64,000 nucleotides of DNA from Paulinella micropora (taxonomy: Eukaryota; Cercozoa; Imbricatea; Euglyphida), in contig BJOX01000311.1 in the NCBI GenBank assembly GCA_009731375.1, positions 402,538 through 466,537 on the forward strand, given 5' to 3'. A program made the position numbers and the translations under genes. The notes under the pieces were generated by a model. The model saw only the letters and a list, made by a program, of their open reading frames with translations, had not been told where the DNA came from and made no database searches. Positions 34,724 to 48,382 of the stretch are shown one piece after another. How positions within the stretch are numbered: position 1 is the stretch's first letter; every line of letters begins with the position of its first letter.

Positions 34724-35817
34724 ATGGCGCGGTGAGGATGGCGAGCAAAGACAGTGGCCTGATGGACAAGCGGGCAGGCCAGGAAGGGCAAGGCGGTGCG
34801 CTGTGCGGCAGTGCGGGGACCCTGCGCAAGCTTGAAGATGTTCTTGCGCCGGTCGATGATCGACAGCGTCCCGTCTGCACACACAGCCAGCAGCCTCGTC
34901 CACCCCCCCCCCTCCCCCACCCACCCCCTTCCCCTGCCCGCCTCCTGGTGACCTTCATTCCACCTTCCAATATCCCCTGTGTAGAGCCAGCCGTCCTCTT
35001 GCTTGAAGTATCCCAGGAAATTGGTCGGCGCTCTGCAAGCCAACACAGGGACACTGCAATCAGCCAACACACATCCACAACACACGACTCCACCAATTAT
35101 GAAACAAACGCACATAAACAGCACGACTGTGTTCAGCAAACACGACTCGATACGCGCAGAAAGAGCCTAGGATAGGTGCTGGCTGGCTGTTGGGCAGAGA
35201 CTTGACGACGATTTCTCCCCTAGGGTGCGGTTTGTCTTTGGACGTGTAGTTCATCTCGGGCACATCCACCAGCTTGATCTCGGTCCCCAGCGCGGGGGGC
35301 CCTAGCGATCCAGACAGGCCGACATCATACATGTAAATATATACACGCCACGCATGCAAAGGGCGCCTATATCACTAATATGCAGACATAACGCACTCAA
35401 GGATGCACGTGCCGACATGCATCAACGACTCGGCCGGTAATGCTGTCTACAGGAGTACATACATACATCACCCACTATAATATATGCGCATATACACATA
35501 GAAGCCGCAATCCACACACACTATACGAACGAACACACACAAAAGACACACACACACACAACCACACACACACACACATATATACATACACATACATGCA
35601 CACACGCTCGGGGTTGGCAGGTTGGGGGGGGGGCGGACCGACGTGTCCAGCGTTGCCGTCGTCGGGCACCTGCAGCGTGCAGCAGGCACACTTTTCGGTC
35701 ATCCCGTAGCCCTGGCACACTGCCGCGCCCGTCACCACCTGCAGGAACTCGAACAACCAGGGAGGACACGGCGCCGCGCCGGAAATCACGAACCGCACCT
35801 GACCTAGACCCAGTTTC

Positions 35818-35858
<41 letters not shown>

Positions 35859-36034
35859 GGAAGGAGACAGAGAGACGGTGGGGAGGGTGGGGGGGGAAGG
35901 GAAAGGAAGAAAGCGCGATAGCACCTAGATACGGAATAATAATTGCTCTCTTTCTTGCCCCATCTATCTATCTGTCATGCATGCATGCATGCATCTATCC
36001 ATCCATCCATCTATCCATCTATCCATCTATCCAT

Positions 36035-36044
36035 NNNNNNNNNN
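36035..36044. other. Assembly gap (10 N), flanks overlap by about 1 kb
   Basis: 36045 onward repeats from about 34992, through the same LACS exons 8 and 7. The break falls in a (CTATCCAT)n tract. Confidence 0.9.
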
Positions 36045-36870
36045 CGTCCTCTTGCTTGAAGTATCCCAGGAAATTGGTCGGCGCTCTGCAAACCAACACA
36101 GGGACACTGCAATCAGCCAACACACATCCACAACACACGACTCCACCAATTATGAAACAAACGCACATAAACAGCACGACTGTGTTCAGCAAACACGACT
36201 CGATACGCGCAGAAAGAGCCTAGCATAGGTGCTGGCTGGCTGTTGGGCAGAGACTTGACGACGATTTCTCCCCTAGGGTGCGGTTTGTCTTTGGACGTGT
36301 AGTTCATCTCGGGCACATCCACCAGCTTGATCTCGGTCCCCAGCGCGGGGGGCCCTAGCGATCCAGACAGGCCGACATCATACATGTAAATATATACACG
36401 CCACGCATGCAAAGGGCGCCTATATCACTAATATGCAGACATAACGCACTCAAGGATGCACGTGCCGACATGCATCAACGACTCGGCCGGTAATGCTGTC
36501 TACAGGAGTACATACATACATCACCCACTATAATATATGCGCATATACACATAGAAGCCGCAATCCACACACACTATACGAACGAACACACACAAAAGAC
36601 ACACACACACACAACCACACACACACACACATATATACATACACATACATGCACACACGCTCGGGGTTGGCAGGTTGGGGGGGGGGCGGACCGACGTGTC
36701 CAGCGTTGCCGTCGTCGGGCACCTGCAGCGTGCAGCAGGCACACTTTTCGGTCATCCCGTAGCCCTGGCACACTGCCGCGCCCGTCACCACCTGCAGGAA
36801 CTCGAACAACCAGGGAGGACACGGCGCCGCGCCGGAAATCACGAACCGCACCTGACCTAGACCCAGTTTC

Positions 36871-36911
<41 letters not shown>

Positions 36912-36994
36912 GGAAGGAGACAGAGAGACGGTGGGGAGGGTGGGGGGGGAAGGGAAAGGAAGAAAGCGCGATAGCACCTAGATACGGAATAATA

Positions 36995-37465
<471 letters not shown>

Positions 37466-37791
37466 TTTTCCACCTTGTCTACGCGTGTCTGTCTGATCTC
37501 CCTCCCGACCTCCGTTCGCAGCGGGATGAAGATTTTCTTGTCCCAGCGCTCGATGCGGGGTTTCTTGTTGCGAACCGCATCTGTCTGCGCAGTGTAGGCC
37601 ATTTGGAAGCCTTTCCGCATCAACCAGCCCCCGTTGTTGACGCCGGCAAACACTTTGTCTGCCGCGCCCACACAACAACCCACCAGTCGGAGCAGCACAG
37701 CATCTGCGTGTGCGCGGCAGCGGCGACTAGCGCTGGCTGTGGAGAAGGAGGATGAAGGGATGGAGGGGGGGCTGACCGTAGAACTTGTTGC

Positions 37792-37801
37792 AGTAGTAGT
37801 G

Positions 37802-37844
<43 letters not shown>

Positions 37845-37845
37845 G
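37792..37845 (+). repeat. (TAG)n microsatellite
   Basis: About 16 TAG/TGG units encoding poly-Thr on the minus strand in the copia gag; abuts the LACS insertion breakpoint. Confidence 0.85.
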
Positions 37846-38837
37846 AATGAGAAGAGCGGTAGTTGTGATGCTGGGCTGAACAGGGGTAGCACTTTCTCTC
37901 CACAATTCGATATGTGTAAACAAAGTGGCAGGTTCATAGTACATAGCATCATGAGGAGGGAGCAATCCTAAGTTCAGTTTTTCTCTGTACTTGGTTAATA
38001 TCTCCTCTCTCTTCCTCTCCTGATCAAGGTGGATTGAACAGAAGTCGTGGTCTATCAGTCTAGCTGCACACCTCCCACCTTGTACTCCCTTTCTGGCTGC
38101 CCCCAACCTCCTTGAGCACCTAACCCCTGTGTCCGGCACTGTTGCCTGACACTGTTTACTGCTCGTAACATGACAACTGTCTATACGTACTGGTCTACCG
38201 TGGAGGTTGAGGGGTGGGCCACCTACTTCTCGCAATGTGACAGGGTTGTACCCTTTCACGAGGATTTTTACGTAACCTACCCTTGTACGCCTGAGGGCCC
38301 AATTCCCTTCCAAAGGTATGATTTGGTTTAGGGGAGTTGGGTCGCCAGCCATATCAAGGGTGGTAAAATCTTATTCTCGTGAAGAGGTGGAATAGTGGGG
38401 CGAGTGTGTGTGGAGTCGTTTTGTGTAGATGATGCATGTCCTTTCTGCTCTCCTCTACGCACACTACCCCCACCACCTCCTCCCTCTCTACTTTCTGCGC
38501 CAGGTGGCTTAGATGCGTGAGATAAAAGTGGTATGAGGGTTAGTTGAAGGGGGGGGGGTCGTCTTCCTTCTTCCCTCTGTCTGTCTCTTCTCTTTCTCTC
38601 TCCATCATCATAATGGCCATGTGATGAATCCCCAACTCACCATCCACTTCTGATTCTTCCTCAGACTCAGAAGCCTTAGGGGGCTGGTCAGTTGGGTGTT
38701 AGTCTTCTTCTTCGCTTTCAGAGTGAGAGGATGAATCAGAAGAGTCAGATGATTCAACGTTTAGGCTTATCATCTTCTTCTTTTTAATGAAATCTGATGC
38801 TTTCAGCTTTCGTCTTTCTCATCTGCTATCTCCTTTC

Positions 38838-39118
38838 TTCTTAAGCTGTCACAAACTTATGGCGAGGGAGAGGATAGTATTTGCTGGAACTGCCTATCTC
38901 CCGACCACAAACTAGCTTTCTGCCTCGTGAGGTGTCGACTCAAAGATTGTCCCAAGGACGGACACGGTCCCTTGAGATGCCCCATAAGAAGGAGGACTAG
39001 GGTCTCTGAGAAGTTGCATGTAAAGGAGAAGAGAGACGACAGTCAGAGTGAGAGGAAAGACAGACACAAGAAGAAAGCAGAAGAAGGAGCAAAGAAGAAG
39101 CCCTTCTTCTTGCCCTGA
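38838..39118 (+). pseudogene. Plus-strand gag zinc-knuckle fragment, opposite to surrounding copia gag
   Basis: On the plus strand CWNCLSPDHKLAFC is a perfect CX2CX4HX4C knuckle. It is followed by CRLKDCPKDGHGPLRC, a second knuckle-like motif, and a Lys/Glu-rich tail to the stop at 39116-39118. The neighbouring gag (39270-39043) is on the minus strand and ends in the same Lys-rich tract, which is nearly palindromic (AAGAAGAAGCCCTTCTTCTT at 39096-39115). Either a local inversion placed the element's own knuckles on the other strand, or this is a fragment of a different (for example BEL-like) element. Confidence 0.55.
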
Positions 39119-40212
39119 GCTACTCCTGCTACTGTGTTGATAGTGATAGGGTCACTCTCAGAACTACCAGATCCATAGAGTTTACGCATTCTAGTCTCTG
39201 ATACGTTGCTCTGTTCTACTACCTTGAGAAATTCTGACAGCTTAGGTCTTTGAGTAGGTAAAGAGAACACCAGGTGTTGCGATAGTAGGCTTGATAAGGA
39301 GGTAGATGCTTTAACTTCTTCATTATCATGCCTGTCTTCATCATTTCTGGTATCACTCCCATCGTCTTCTCCTGCGTCTTGATAGTAGTAAGATAGTCAG
39401 CTAACCAGCTACTCACCTCACTAACCTTCTTGAGATACGAATGGTATAGTTTCTCCTGGTCCTCTTCAAACCTTATGAGGTTGAGACCTCCATAATGTTT
39501 TTTGAGGGCGAGGAAACACGCTACACCATCTGTATCCCCCTGTCTCATGATGGTCATCACCTTTCTATCATGTGCACATGATTGGAATAGGAAAATAGAG
39601 CAACCTATTTAGTCTAGCTTCTTTCTCTCTCATGTAATGCTCATGATATTTGGCTCCAAATTGTAGTGCAAATAGCGGCGAGGGTTTACTCACCCCCGTC
39701 AGCACTGGTACTTTGGATTTTTGGTCCGTAGGTATGACAGTGACGGGGCAGAAGCAGTTTTTGCACTCGTAGTTTCTTGACTCTCTCCTTTCTTTCCCTT
39801 ATCTTTATCTTCTATCTTTACTACTGTCTCCTCTTCGTCCTCTCCGTCTTGCTCTTCCTTTTTGGGTGACATGAAAGGTGCATCAGTAGGAGATTCAGGT
39901 CGTTTGGGTAGTTGTATAGGTTTAGCTAAGGGGTGAGACTCATAGCCCGGAATCATGGAAAGGATTTCTGGGTGTAACACCTATAACTGATGTAAAGGTG
40001 TATTCAAACAACTCCCATTCTTTTCCATGATCGAACTTTGGAGGGTCTAGCCTCATCTTTACCAGATCAGAACCTTGATACGCCATGTTGTTCGGGCGTA
40101 CCAAGGGCGGAAGGTAGGAGGGAGGCTCAACTACCAATGTTGATTTCTCTATGGGTAGAGGAGCGATATGAAGTTAGGAAATAATTAGTTATTGACGTTA
40201 TGCTAACAACTA

Positions 40213-40373
40213 GGTGGCAGCCTTCCGCACAGTCCGCGTAGTGTGACTGGTGGTAGCCTTCCGCACACACACCAGACTGGTGGTAGCCTTCCGCACACGC
40301 ACCAGATTCAAATATTTGGTGACGGCCTTCCGCACGTACACCAGTTCGTATTTTCGGTGGCAGCCTTCCGCAC
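40213..40373 (+). repeat. Five interspersed copies of an 18-bp repeat
   Basis: GGTGGYAGCCTTCCGCAC at 40213-40230, 40249-40266, 40279-40296, 40318-40335 (GGTGACGG variant) and 40356-40373, separated by 12-21 bp, all in one orientation. It lies just upstream of the copia gag in minus-strand sense. Confidence 0.85.
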
Positions 40374-42590
40374 GCCCCGATAGTACGCAATAAGTCAATA
40401 AAGTCTACTAGACCTAACGTTCACGCTACAAGGCTCTATAACCTGTGTGACTAACTTAATAATCTGCCATATACTAGCTGTGTCCTACAGTAGAAACTTT
40501 ATTGAGAAAAGGCCCGAAGGGGACAACCCGAATACATACTACGCCGGACATAAGTAATGGCTATAACGACACACATTACATATGCTGGACCATACTGACT
40601 ATCCGATTAATTATATTAATAGGTCTAACATTTGCCGGTTCAGGTCTAAAAGAATATATTTACTACTGAATGATGCCTATCCTTTTACTCAACCAATCCA
40701 AACAACTCCGCCAGTAACACAATCTTCTGAGCTTATATTAATATAAATAAGGATCAAAGATGGTGGAAAATACGGGAGACTAGCGGAGCCCAAAAACAAC
40801 CAAGGCAAACACCAGCAAATTCCCATTGTCCGGCCTAGCTGACGATAATATGTTCCTGTCTAAAAAGTGTAACGGCCACTTTTAGTAATATTCGTTATTC
40901 CCATAAAATTATTAATTCAGTTTTAGTCAAGTAGTAATACTAATAATTTGATCCTAAGTTAGACGGATACAATCAATTGCCTTTTTGTCGCTATTAGTGA
41001 CTTAATTTCAGCCCTGAACTTTAGTATTTCCACACTATTACCTTTATTAAGTAATTCATCTTATTTTATGGAATGTCAGTACCAACATCTAGTGTAGTTC
41101 CAGTTTTGAGTAGTGACGTGTCACGTGCACTTTTCCTTCCTTTCATCAAAGGGCAATCACTGATTAAAGATTGTCTCTGTATTCAGACTTGTCTTTTTAT
41201 TAATATTGTGACCGGACGCTTGGCTTCACCGCCAAGAACCTACTAACCTCTGTATAACCGCAAAGCATTAACTGCTTAAAGGTAATGAGCCCTGATTGGC
41301 TCGGGGTTCAGTCCGCACAACGAGACAGGGACAGTGACAGTGCTTTCTCAGTAGATCTATACCTGACAATTTCACAAAACTGAGAACGGAACAGTCTTGC
41401 CCGGAGGAAAAGCCTCACCTAGCGAAAAGGTGAGTACAGAGATATCAAAGCAGAGTGGCAGAGACTACACTCGGTCAAAAAGTTTGTTGCTCTGATTGAA
41501 AGTTGTCTACCATGACCTCAATCGAGATAGCGCTGCCAGACAGCGAAAGTGAATTTCTAAAGAAAGAAGCCCACATTTGATCCCATCTCACACCAGTAGG
41601 AGTTAGCGTTAAGGTCGATGGGGTCATAGGTACAAGAAGGTAGACACATACGTACATTCAGCTAGATTATGTCAGCAGTCGAATAATTTTTCTTTCTCTT
41701 CTCTTACGTCTAATGGATAGACAGATAATAACAGAATAGTTCAATTTAATGAGAGATTGAGAACGGATAGAGCAGTGGGATAGAGTAGTGTCTCACTTCG
41801 TGTGTGATTAGTGTAGGTTCTCTCTCTCGAAAAGAGCTAAGGAGCAATTGAAAAGAGCAGTTGAGTAGGCCATTCATTAGAGTGCCCGTTAGGATGACCC
41901 CAGATGCTAAGGCACAGATAAGAGCCGAGGGGCGAAAGAAGTTGTTATGGTTGAAGGATTGCATGAGAAATGACATGTTTGTGAGGCAAAATTTCAACGT
42001 ATTTTACGGACATTTTCGTCAAATTTTGCGGACATTTCAACAGAATCTGTTGTGTCGATGAGTATCAAGTAGTGTCGTCGTGCACAGGACGAGCACTGGA
42101 AGCTGAAAACTGGAAGCTGAAAACTGGAAGCTGGAAGCTGCCAGGAAGCTGGAAGCTGGAAGCTGAAAACCGGAAGCTGGAAGCTGAAAACCGGAAGCTG
42201 GAAGCTGGAAGCTGGAAGCTGAGACTTAGAGCTGGAAGCTGGGACTGGGAGCTGGCTAGACAGGACCGGGGAGGACATCAGTCTGACAAAAAAAGCAAGT
42301 TTGTGATATTCTCTCCCCCCACGCCCACTCGACGACCAAACAAAACGAAGTGTGGAAGGAGTAGAACAAGTGTCTTGTGTCTGAGTGTGTCTCTCTTGGC
42401 GTGTTATTGGCAAACGAAATGTCAATGCTAAACACATAATGAACACAATGTCATGAACACGCAACACCCCAGACAGTTCACAAGGGTGTAACACCGCACG
42501 CACAGGTAAACTGCCTCCGGTTTGAAGTAACTTTGCTTTTCCCGATTTCAGTCTCTGTATAACGTGTCCCATTTTCCATTTTTCTTTTTT
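40374..42590. other. Non-coding region upstream of copia gag
   Basis: No gene recognised. ATTAATA-rich sequence to about 41300, then mixed sequence. It should contain the copia 5' LTR, but no match to 17.7-18.4 kb was found by eye. Includes the minisatellite at 42098-42235. Confidence 0.5.
42098..42235 (+). repeat. Minisatellite of GGAAGCTG units
   Basis: Alternating CTGGAAGCTG and CTGAAAAC words in irregular order. Translates to Gln/Leu/Pro/Ser-rich repeats on the minus strand; not regarded as coding. Confidence 0.8.
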
Positions 42591-42592
42591 TA

Positions 42593-43614
42593 GAATAGCT
42601 AGAACGATAGAATCATATATCTTCATTCAGTATAAGGACTCAACGGAAGTAGCGCTGGCACACGGAGTACGGCAAGTCGGTTTAAATGGAGATGAAATTG
42701 CTCTTCTACCTACCACAGGCCCTGAGGCCTTATGGCAACCATTTCATCAACATACCTACAAGTTTATCGCGTCTTCAGCCGTCACCAACGCACACTTCTT
42801 GGCAACTGCATGCCGTGCGATCCAATACTCAAGCTAGAAAAACTACGGCAGGGAAGGGATAGACAAGGTCTTGGCTACCCCTTATGGAAGAGAAATCTCC
42901 CAAGCACATGCAGACCTTGTGGAGGCATGCAAAGCGAAAGACGTGGAGACGCCCTACTGGCTGGCTCGGTCTACTGCTCCATTTCTAGAACGATGCAAGG
43001 AGAAACCAATCAATCGAATGGTTCATCAATATCTGGCTACTCTGAAGGGTAAATACAACCGAACCAAAGATGTAAGTGCCGACCCGTTGACCATAGCAGC
43101 AGTCAAAGCTGCCGCCCCTCAGCATGCGAACCTGTGGATGAAGTCAACTGGAGACGACTTCTACATGAACGACGCGGACGTTGTATTTTGCTTAGGCTAA
43201 GCACTCCAACTAGGGCTAAAACCAACTGCAGACATGCCGGACGAATGCATCTGTGGCCACTCCCTCGCAGCACTCAACTGCAGAGAGATCAACAATCATC
43301 TGATGACGTGCAACACAAACGACGGAGCTGTCACCTTCGCGCACAACATGGTCCTGAGATCAGTAGCACAAATATACACAGATACGGGCGCCAGACCAAT
43401 GTGGAGTAAGCTGTAATGGCAAGCACCCAACACAGAATTGATATACACGCTGCGTGGGCGGAAAGGAGCACTTTGATCGACGTCGTGGGAACCACAGCTG
43501 AAAGCGCATCAACTCGGGTGAGCTCGGCAGTAGAAGCTGGATTTACTGCTAAAAAGCCGAGATTCGCAAGGAAACGAATGCATTTTATCAACTAGCTATC
43601 TAGTTCTGAACCGC
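42593..43614 (+). pseudogene. LINE-type retrotransposon 3' end, decayed
   Basis: Plus-strand fragments with the C-terminal layout of non-LTR retrotransposon proteins. A helical part (42650-43199) is followed, after a one-base frame change at about 43196, by LGLKPTADMPDECICG and HLMTCN (CxC...H...C), then a tail with STLIDVVGTTAESA and a stop near 43595. The tail is also present at the start of the inserted LACS copy (30899-31023), where its frame is intact; here one base is missing near 43551. No RT domain is present. Confidence 0.55.
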
Positions 43615-44494
43615 AAGCTTTCAAAAAAAAGTAAAGCTATAAATAAAGAGAGCATAACTTATATAGCTGCTCACTCTAGTTTCCAACTATTTTCTTTAAC
43701 GTTTGTCATAGTGCTTTTTAAAAAAAACCTTACTGAATCAGAACGTCTTGGCTTTAATAATCTATTTCTTGTGTAAGCAATACATGACATATTAATACAC
43801 AACTGATTTTTTGAGTGAGCAGTAGGTCAAGACATGTATTAGTATTAATAAATTAAAAAAATTGTAAAAAAATCTATTTTACTTTAAACGCAGATTTGCG
43901 CCCCGATTTCACAAACTTTATCAAAATGCTAACTACATATCAGTGCAATATGGTCCTTTAATAGGTAATTCAATCATATGCCTTACATACAAAAGCCCGC
44001 CAAACAACCGAAACAGCAGTTGCAGGTCTCTAACTTGAAGTCATAAAATAAAAGGTATCCATACAGGACATATTGGCATTGGTGCCACCAATGCCACCCA
44101 CACAAGTAAATATCCCTTGTCCATACTATGAATTATTAATATTAACTAAATTATATACCGGTTGTATTAATCCATCACCTAGTTAACTTCCCAAGCTAAA
44201 AATAAAAGTGTAAACTTGAAGTATAACTTGAAGTATAAACTTGAAAGTTCAACACAATATTAATAATTCGGTCCGGTACGGTATTAATTCCGATAAAACG
44301 ATTGGAAATCATGTGAAAATCTTAAAATTTTAATAATCTATGCGAACTCCGCAAAATCGTACGACCAGACCGAGACCGGCCCCTGGTATTTTTCAGAGGG
44401 TCATGCCGGGCGTTAGGAGAAAATAATTAGGTGACAGTTTTGTCATTTTCGGGCGGGAAAGAAGAGAAGGTTGATACTCGCCGCGGTGCCGCCA
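43615..44494. other. LACS 3' flank, AT-rich, no gene
   Basis: Matches 31021-31914. Holds a TIR-like terminus at 44358-44395 and no recognisable polyadenylation element that I can single out. Confidence 0.6.
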
Positions 44495-45243
44495 TCACCA
44501 CGCCTCCTCGGGCTTGGGCGCTTCCCCCAGCTCCGTGTACAATTGCTTAACATCTTCTAAATACCTAAGACCAACACGACCATCAACACACTCGCTAACA
44601 AATATAATCCGCATCGTTAAATGTTAAGATTAAGTTACTCAAAGACTGTTAATTTTCTTGTATGTTTTCGAGAAAATGCTGAACTTTCATGTCACAAGAA
44701 CACAAAGTTCAAAGTCATGTATATTAATGTCGCGACAACCGACGTGTCTAGAGAAGAAGTTTGAATAAGCATGTTGTCACCTGTTTTTCAGCTGAGGCCG
44801 TTTGAGCTTGAAGGTGGGGGTCAAGCAGTCGTTGGCAACCGAGAAACCCGTCTGTGCAGCCAGCACACACATCACACACGGTGTGCCTGTGGCTGGCAGC
44901 TGCAGTTATGAGGGCTGACCAGGTCCTGCTCAAGCTCTTTCTCTAGGTGGATGGCCTTCACCTTCTCAAAGCCCATCAGCTTGGCCTCCGTGGCGGCTGC
45001 ATTCATACTTTCCAGCACAGCCGCCTTGATGGTCTGTAGGCGCGACTTGTCTGACAGCATCTGGCAAGGAAGAAAGGTACAGGTGCTTCATGCGGGCGCA
45101 GTGAGATATCCTGTCATTACATCTTTACAATTCCGTTCTCGCATCACATGCTTTGTCTCCCCCATCTTGTCTGTACCCTCTTTCGATGCTCATTCGCTTC
45201 TATTTGCACGCTTGCTTTCTTGCCGGGCGTTGTGGGTGCGTGC

Positions 45244-45278
<35 letters not shown>

Positions 45279-45621
45279 CGTGTGTGTGTGTGTGTACGCT
45301 TTTGAACTCTGCCAGGAAGTCTGGGGTGCCGGGGTGCGCGTCGCTTTTCCACCAGCCCTTGCCTGTGCAGAATTTGCGAAGCCACATCGCGTCAGGTACC
45401 ACCACCTATCACACCACAAATACATATTACTCTTTCAGACGCATGCATATATACTATCAATATATTTGAGCTTGCGCAGCTATATTGCGTCCGGCACCAC
45501 AACCTGCCAACCGACATATATATATTTCTGTATATATATACATATATATATATATATAATGTATATATGCTATGCATAGATATATGTGTGACATATGTGC
45601 GTGTGTGTGTGCAACTCTTTC

Positions 45622-45673
<52 letters not shown>

Positions 45674-45781
45674 CAGAGAGAGACAGAGAGAGACAGAGAG
45701 AGACAGAGAGAGACAGAGAGAGACAAGAGAGAGAAGAGAGAGAGAGAGTGTGTGTGTGTGTGTGTGTCTGTATGTGTGTGT

Positions 45782-45836
<55 letters not shown>

Positions 45837-45882
45837 GAAGAGAGAGAAGAGAGAGAAGAGAGAGTGTGTGACTGTGTGTGTA

Positions 45883-45933
<51 letters not shown>

Positions 45934-47404
45934 AGAGAAAGAAAGAAAGTGAGACAGTGATGATAGAACAAGAAAAGAATGAGATATGAAAAATGAGATA
46001 TGATAGACGGATAGGTAGGTAGGTCAATTGGCACATGAATACAAGGCGAAGAGGTACCGCCACGACGACTGACTTGTAGCTGTTACCGAAGACCCAGATC
46101 TGGTTGACAGGCGCCGCGCTCTTATACGCGTCCTCCACCTTCTCCACCGCGATGTACTCGCCTAGATATATGCAACACGCACACAGCCTGGGCTCAGCAC
46201 ACTGACGCAAAGCAGCAAGAGCCATCAACGGAAGGCCTTGCCGAAGGACACGCTGTGCGGGGGTAAAAAACCAGCAAAGAAACCAATTGAAAACCAACAA
46301 AACAGAGGGAATGGCGCGGTGAGGATGGCGAGCAAAGACAGTGGCCTGATGGACAAGCGGGCAGGCCAGGAAGGGCAAGGCGGTGCGCTGTGCGGCAGTG
46401 CGGGGACCCTGCGCAAGCTTGAAGATGTTCTTGCGCCGGTCGATGATCGACAGCGTCCCGTCTGCACACACAGCCAGCAGCCTCGTCCACCCCCCCCCCT
46501 CCCCCACCCACCCCCTTCCCCTGCCCGCCTCCTGGTGACCTTCATTCCACCTTCCAATATCCCCTGTGTAGAGCCAGCCGTCCTCTTGCTTGAAGTATCC
46601 CAGGAAATTGGTCGGCGCTCTGCAAGCCAACACAGGGACACTGCAATCAGCCAACACACATCCACAACACACGACTCCACCAATTATGAAACAAACGCAC
46701 ATAAACAGCACGACTGTGTTCAGCAAACACGACTCGATACGCGCAGAAAGAGCCTAGGATAGGTGCTGGCTGGCTGTTGGGCAGAGACTTGACGACGATT
46801 TCTCCCCTAGGGTGCGGTTTGTCTTTGGACGTGTAGTTCATCTCGGGCACATCCACCAGCTTGATCTCGGTCCCCAGCGCGGGGGGCCCTAGCGATCCAG
46901 ACAGGCCGACATCATACATGTAAATATATACACGCCACGCATGCAAAGGGCGCCTATATCACTAATATGCAGACATAACGCACTCAAGGATGCACGTGCC
47001 GACATGCATCAACGACTCGGCCGGTAATGCTGTCTACAGGAGTACATACATACATCACCCACTATAATATATGCGCATATACACATAGAAGCCGCAATCC
47101 ACACACACTATACGAACGAACACACACAAAAGACACACACACACACAACCACACACACACACACATATATACATACACATACATGCACACACGCTCGGGG
47201 TTGGCAGGTTGGGGGGGGGGCGGACCGACGTGTCCAGCGTTGCCGTCGTCGGGCACCTGCAGCGTGCAGCAGGCACACTTTTCGGTCATCCCGTAGCCCT
47301 GGCACACTGCCGCGCCCGTCACCACCTGCAGGAACTCGAACAACCAGGGAGGACACGGCGCCGCGCCGGAAATCACGAACCGCACCTGACCTAGACCCAG
47401 TTTC

Positions 47405-47445
<41 letters not shown>

Positions 47446-47802
47446 GGAAGGAGACAGAGAGACGGTGGGGAGGGTGGGGGGGGAAGGGAAAGGAAGAAAG
47501 CGCGATAGCACCTAGATACGGAATAATAATTGCTCTCTTTCTTGCCCCATCTATCTATCTGTCATGCATGCATGCATGCATCTATCCATCCATCCATCCA
47601 TCCATCCATCCATCCATCCATCTATCTATCTATCTATCTATCTATTTATCTATCTATCCATCTATCCGCTATCTATCTATCTATCTAGATATCCAGCCCG
47701 CTACCCAGTCGCCAACTGGCGGCGGGGTGGAATGGATGCCTATGTCTTTGGATATGCAGAGCTGATAGACCAAACATATCTATCTAGGTATCTATCTATC
47801 TG

Positions 47803-47858
<56 letters not shown>

Positions 47859-48310
47859 CTATATATCTATCTATCCGGGGATGCAGAGGGCCAGCTGCGC
47901 AGTGCTCCGGCCAAAAACCAACCCCCCTATAATGACGATTTTGTGTCCGCCGTTAATCGCGCGCAGCGCAAGGGCTAAACAGGCAACCAACTCCTGACCA
48001 TGGCTGATGAAGTCGGGGCGTGATGCAAAGGGTTGATGAAGTCGGGGTTGTAGAAGGTAACTCACAACGAGCGTGAACTCCGGCTTACAAGCGCATCATC
48101 ACCTTAGGGCACACGCTCCTGGGGAGTGTTCTAGTGTTGTCCCGTATAGTTCAAAAGGGCTCGGCTACCCTTCGGCTTGAACTGGGCACAGACACCAACC
48201 ACAGCGAGATAGTGGTTGGTGTGCAGCTTGGCCGGTGCTGAAAGTTCTTGTCCGGGGGTAGTATAGGAGGCCATGGCTTTTCAAGCTAAGCCACGCCCAT
48301 AGATTAAACA

Positions 48311-48382
<72 letters not shown>

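Larger units (their letters stand above)
37791..40137 (-). mobile_element. Copia-type retrotransposon, 5' piece: gag region (disrupted)
   Basis: Minus-strand fragments. 40137-39940 has an N-terminal gag-like start (KFDHGKEWELFEYTF). 39980-39699 is a charged linker. 39560-39219 is helical with LKKHYGGLNLIRFEE, VSSWLADYLTTIK and LKHLPPYQAYYR, the layout of UBN2-type copia gag. 39270-39043 is its C-terminus. 38352-37791 contains a Cys/His cluster (C...C...C...CSIH) and ends in a Thr tract encoded by (ACT)n, exactly where the LACS copy begins. Multiple frame breaks make it inactive. Placing it in the same element as the pieces at 29.6-30.9 and 18.4-21.9 kb rests on order, strand and the matching breakpoints. 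Confidence 0.7.

Noticed and set aside
33776-36869. True triplication of LACS exons 7-10
   Set aside because: Each extra set starts right after an N gap and repeats the end of the previous contig, which is the pattern of overlapping contigs.
40213-40373. CRISPR array
   Set aside because: Repeats are only 18 bp with short uneven spacers, in a eukaryotic retroelement context with no cas genes.
41994-42626. 210-codon minus ORF rich in Gln/Leu/Pro/Ser
   Set aside because: Mostly a minisatellite translation with no recognisable domain.
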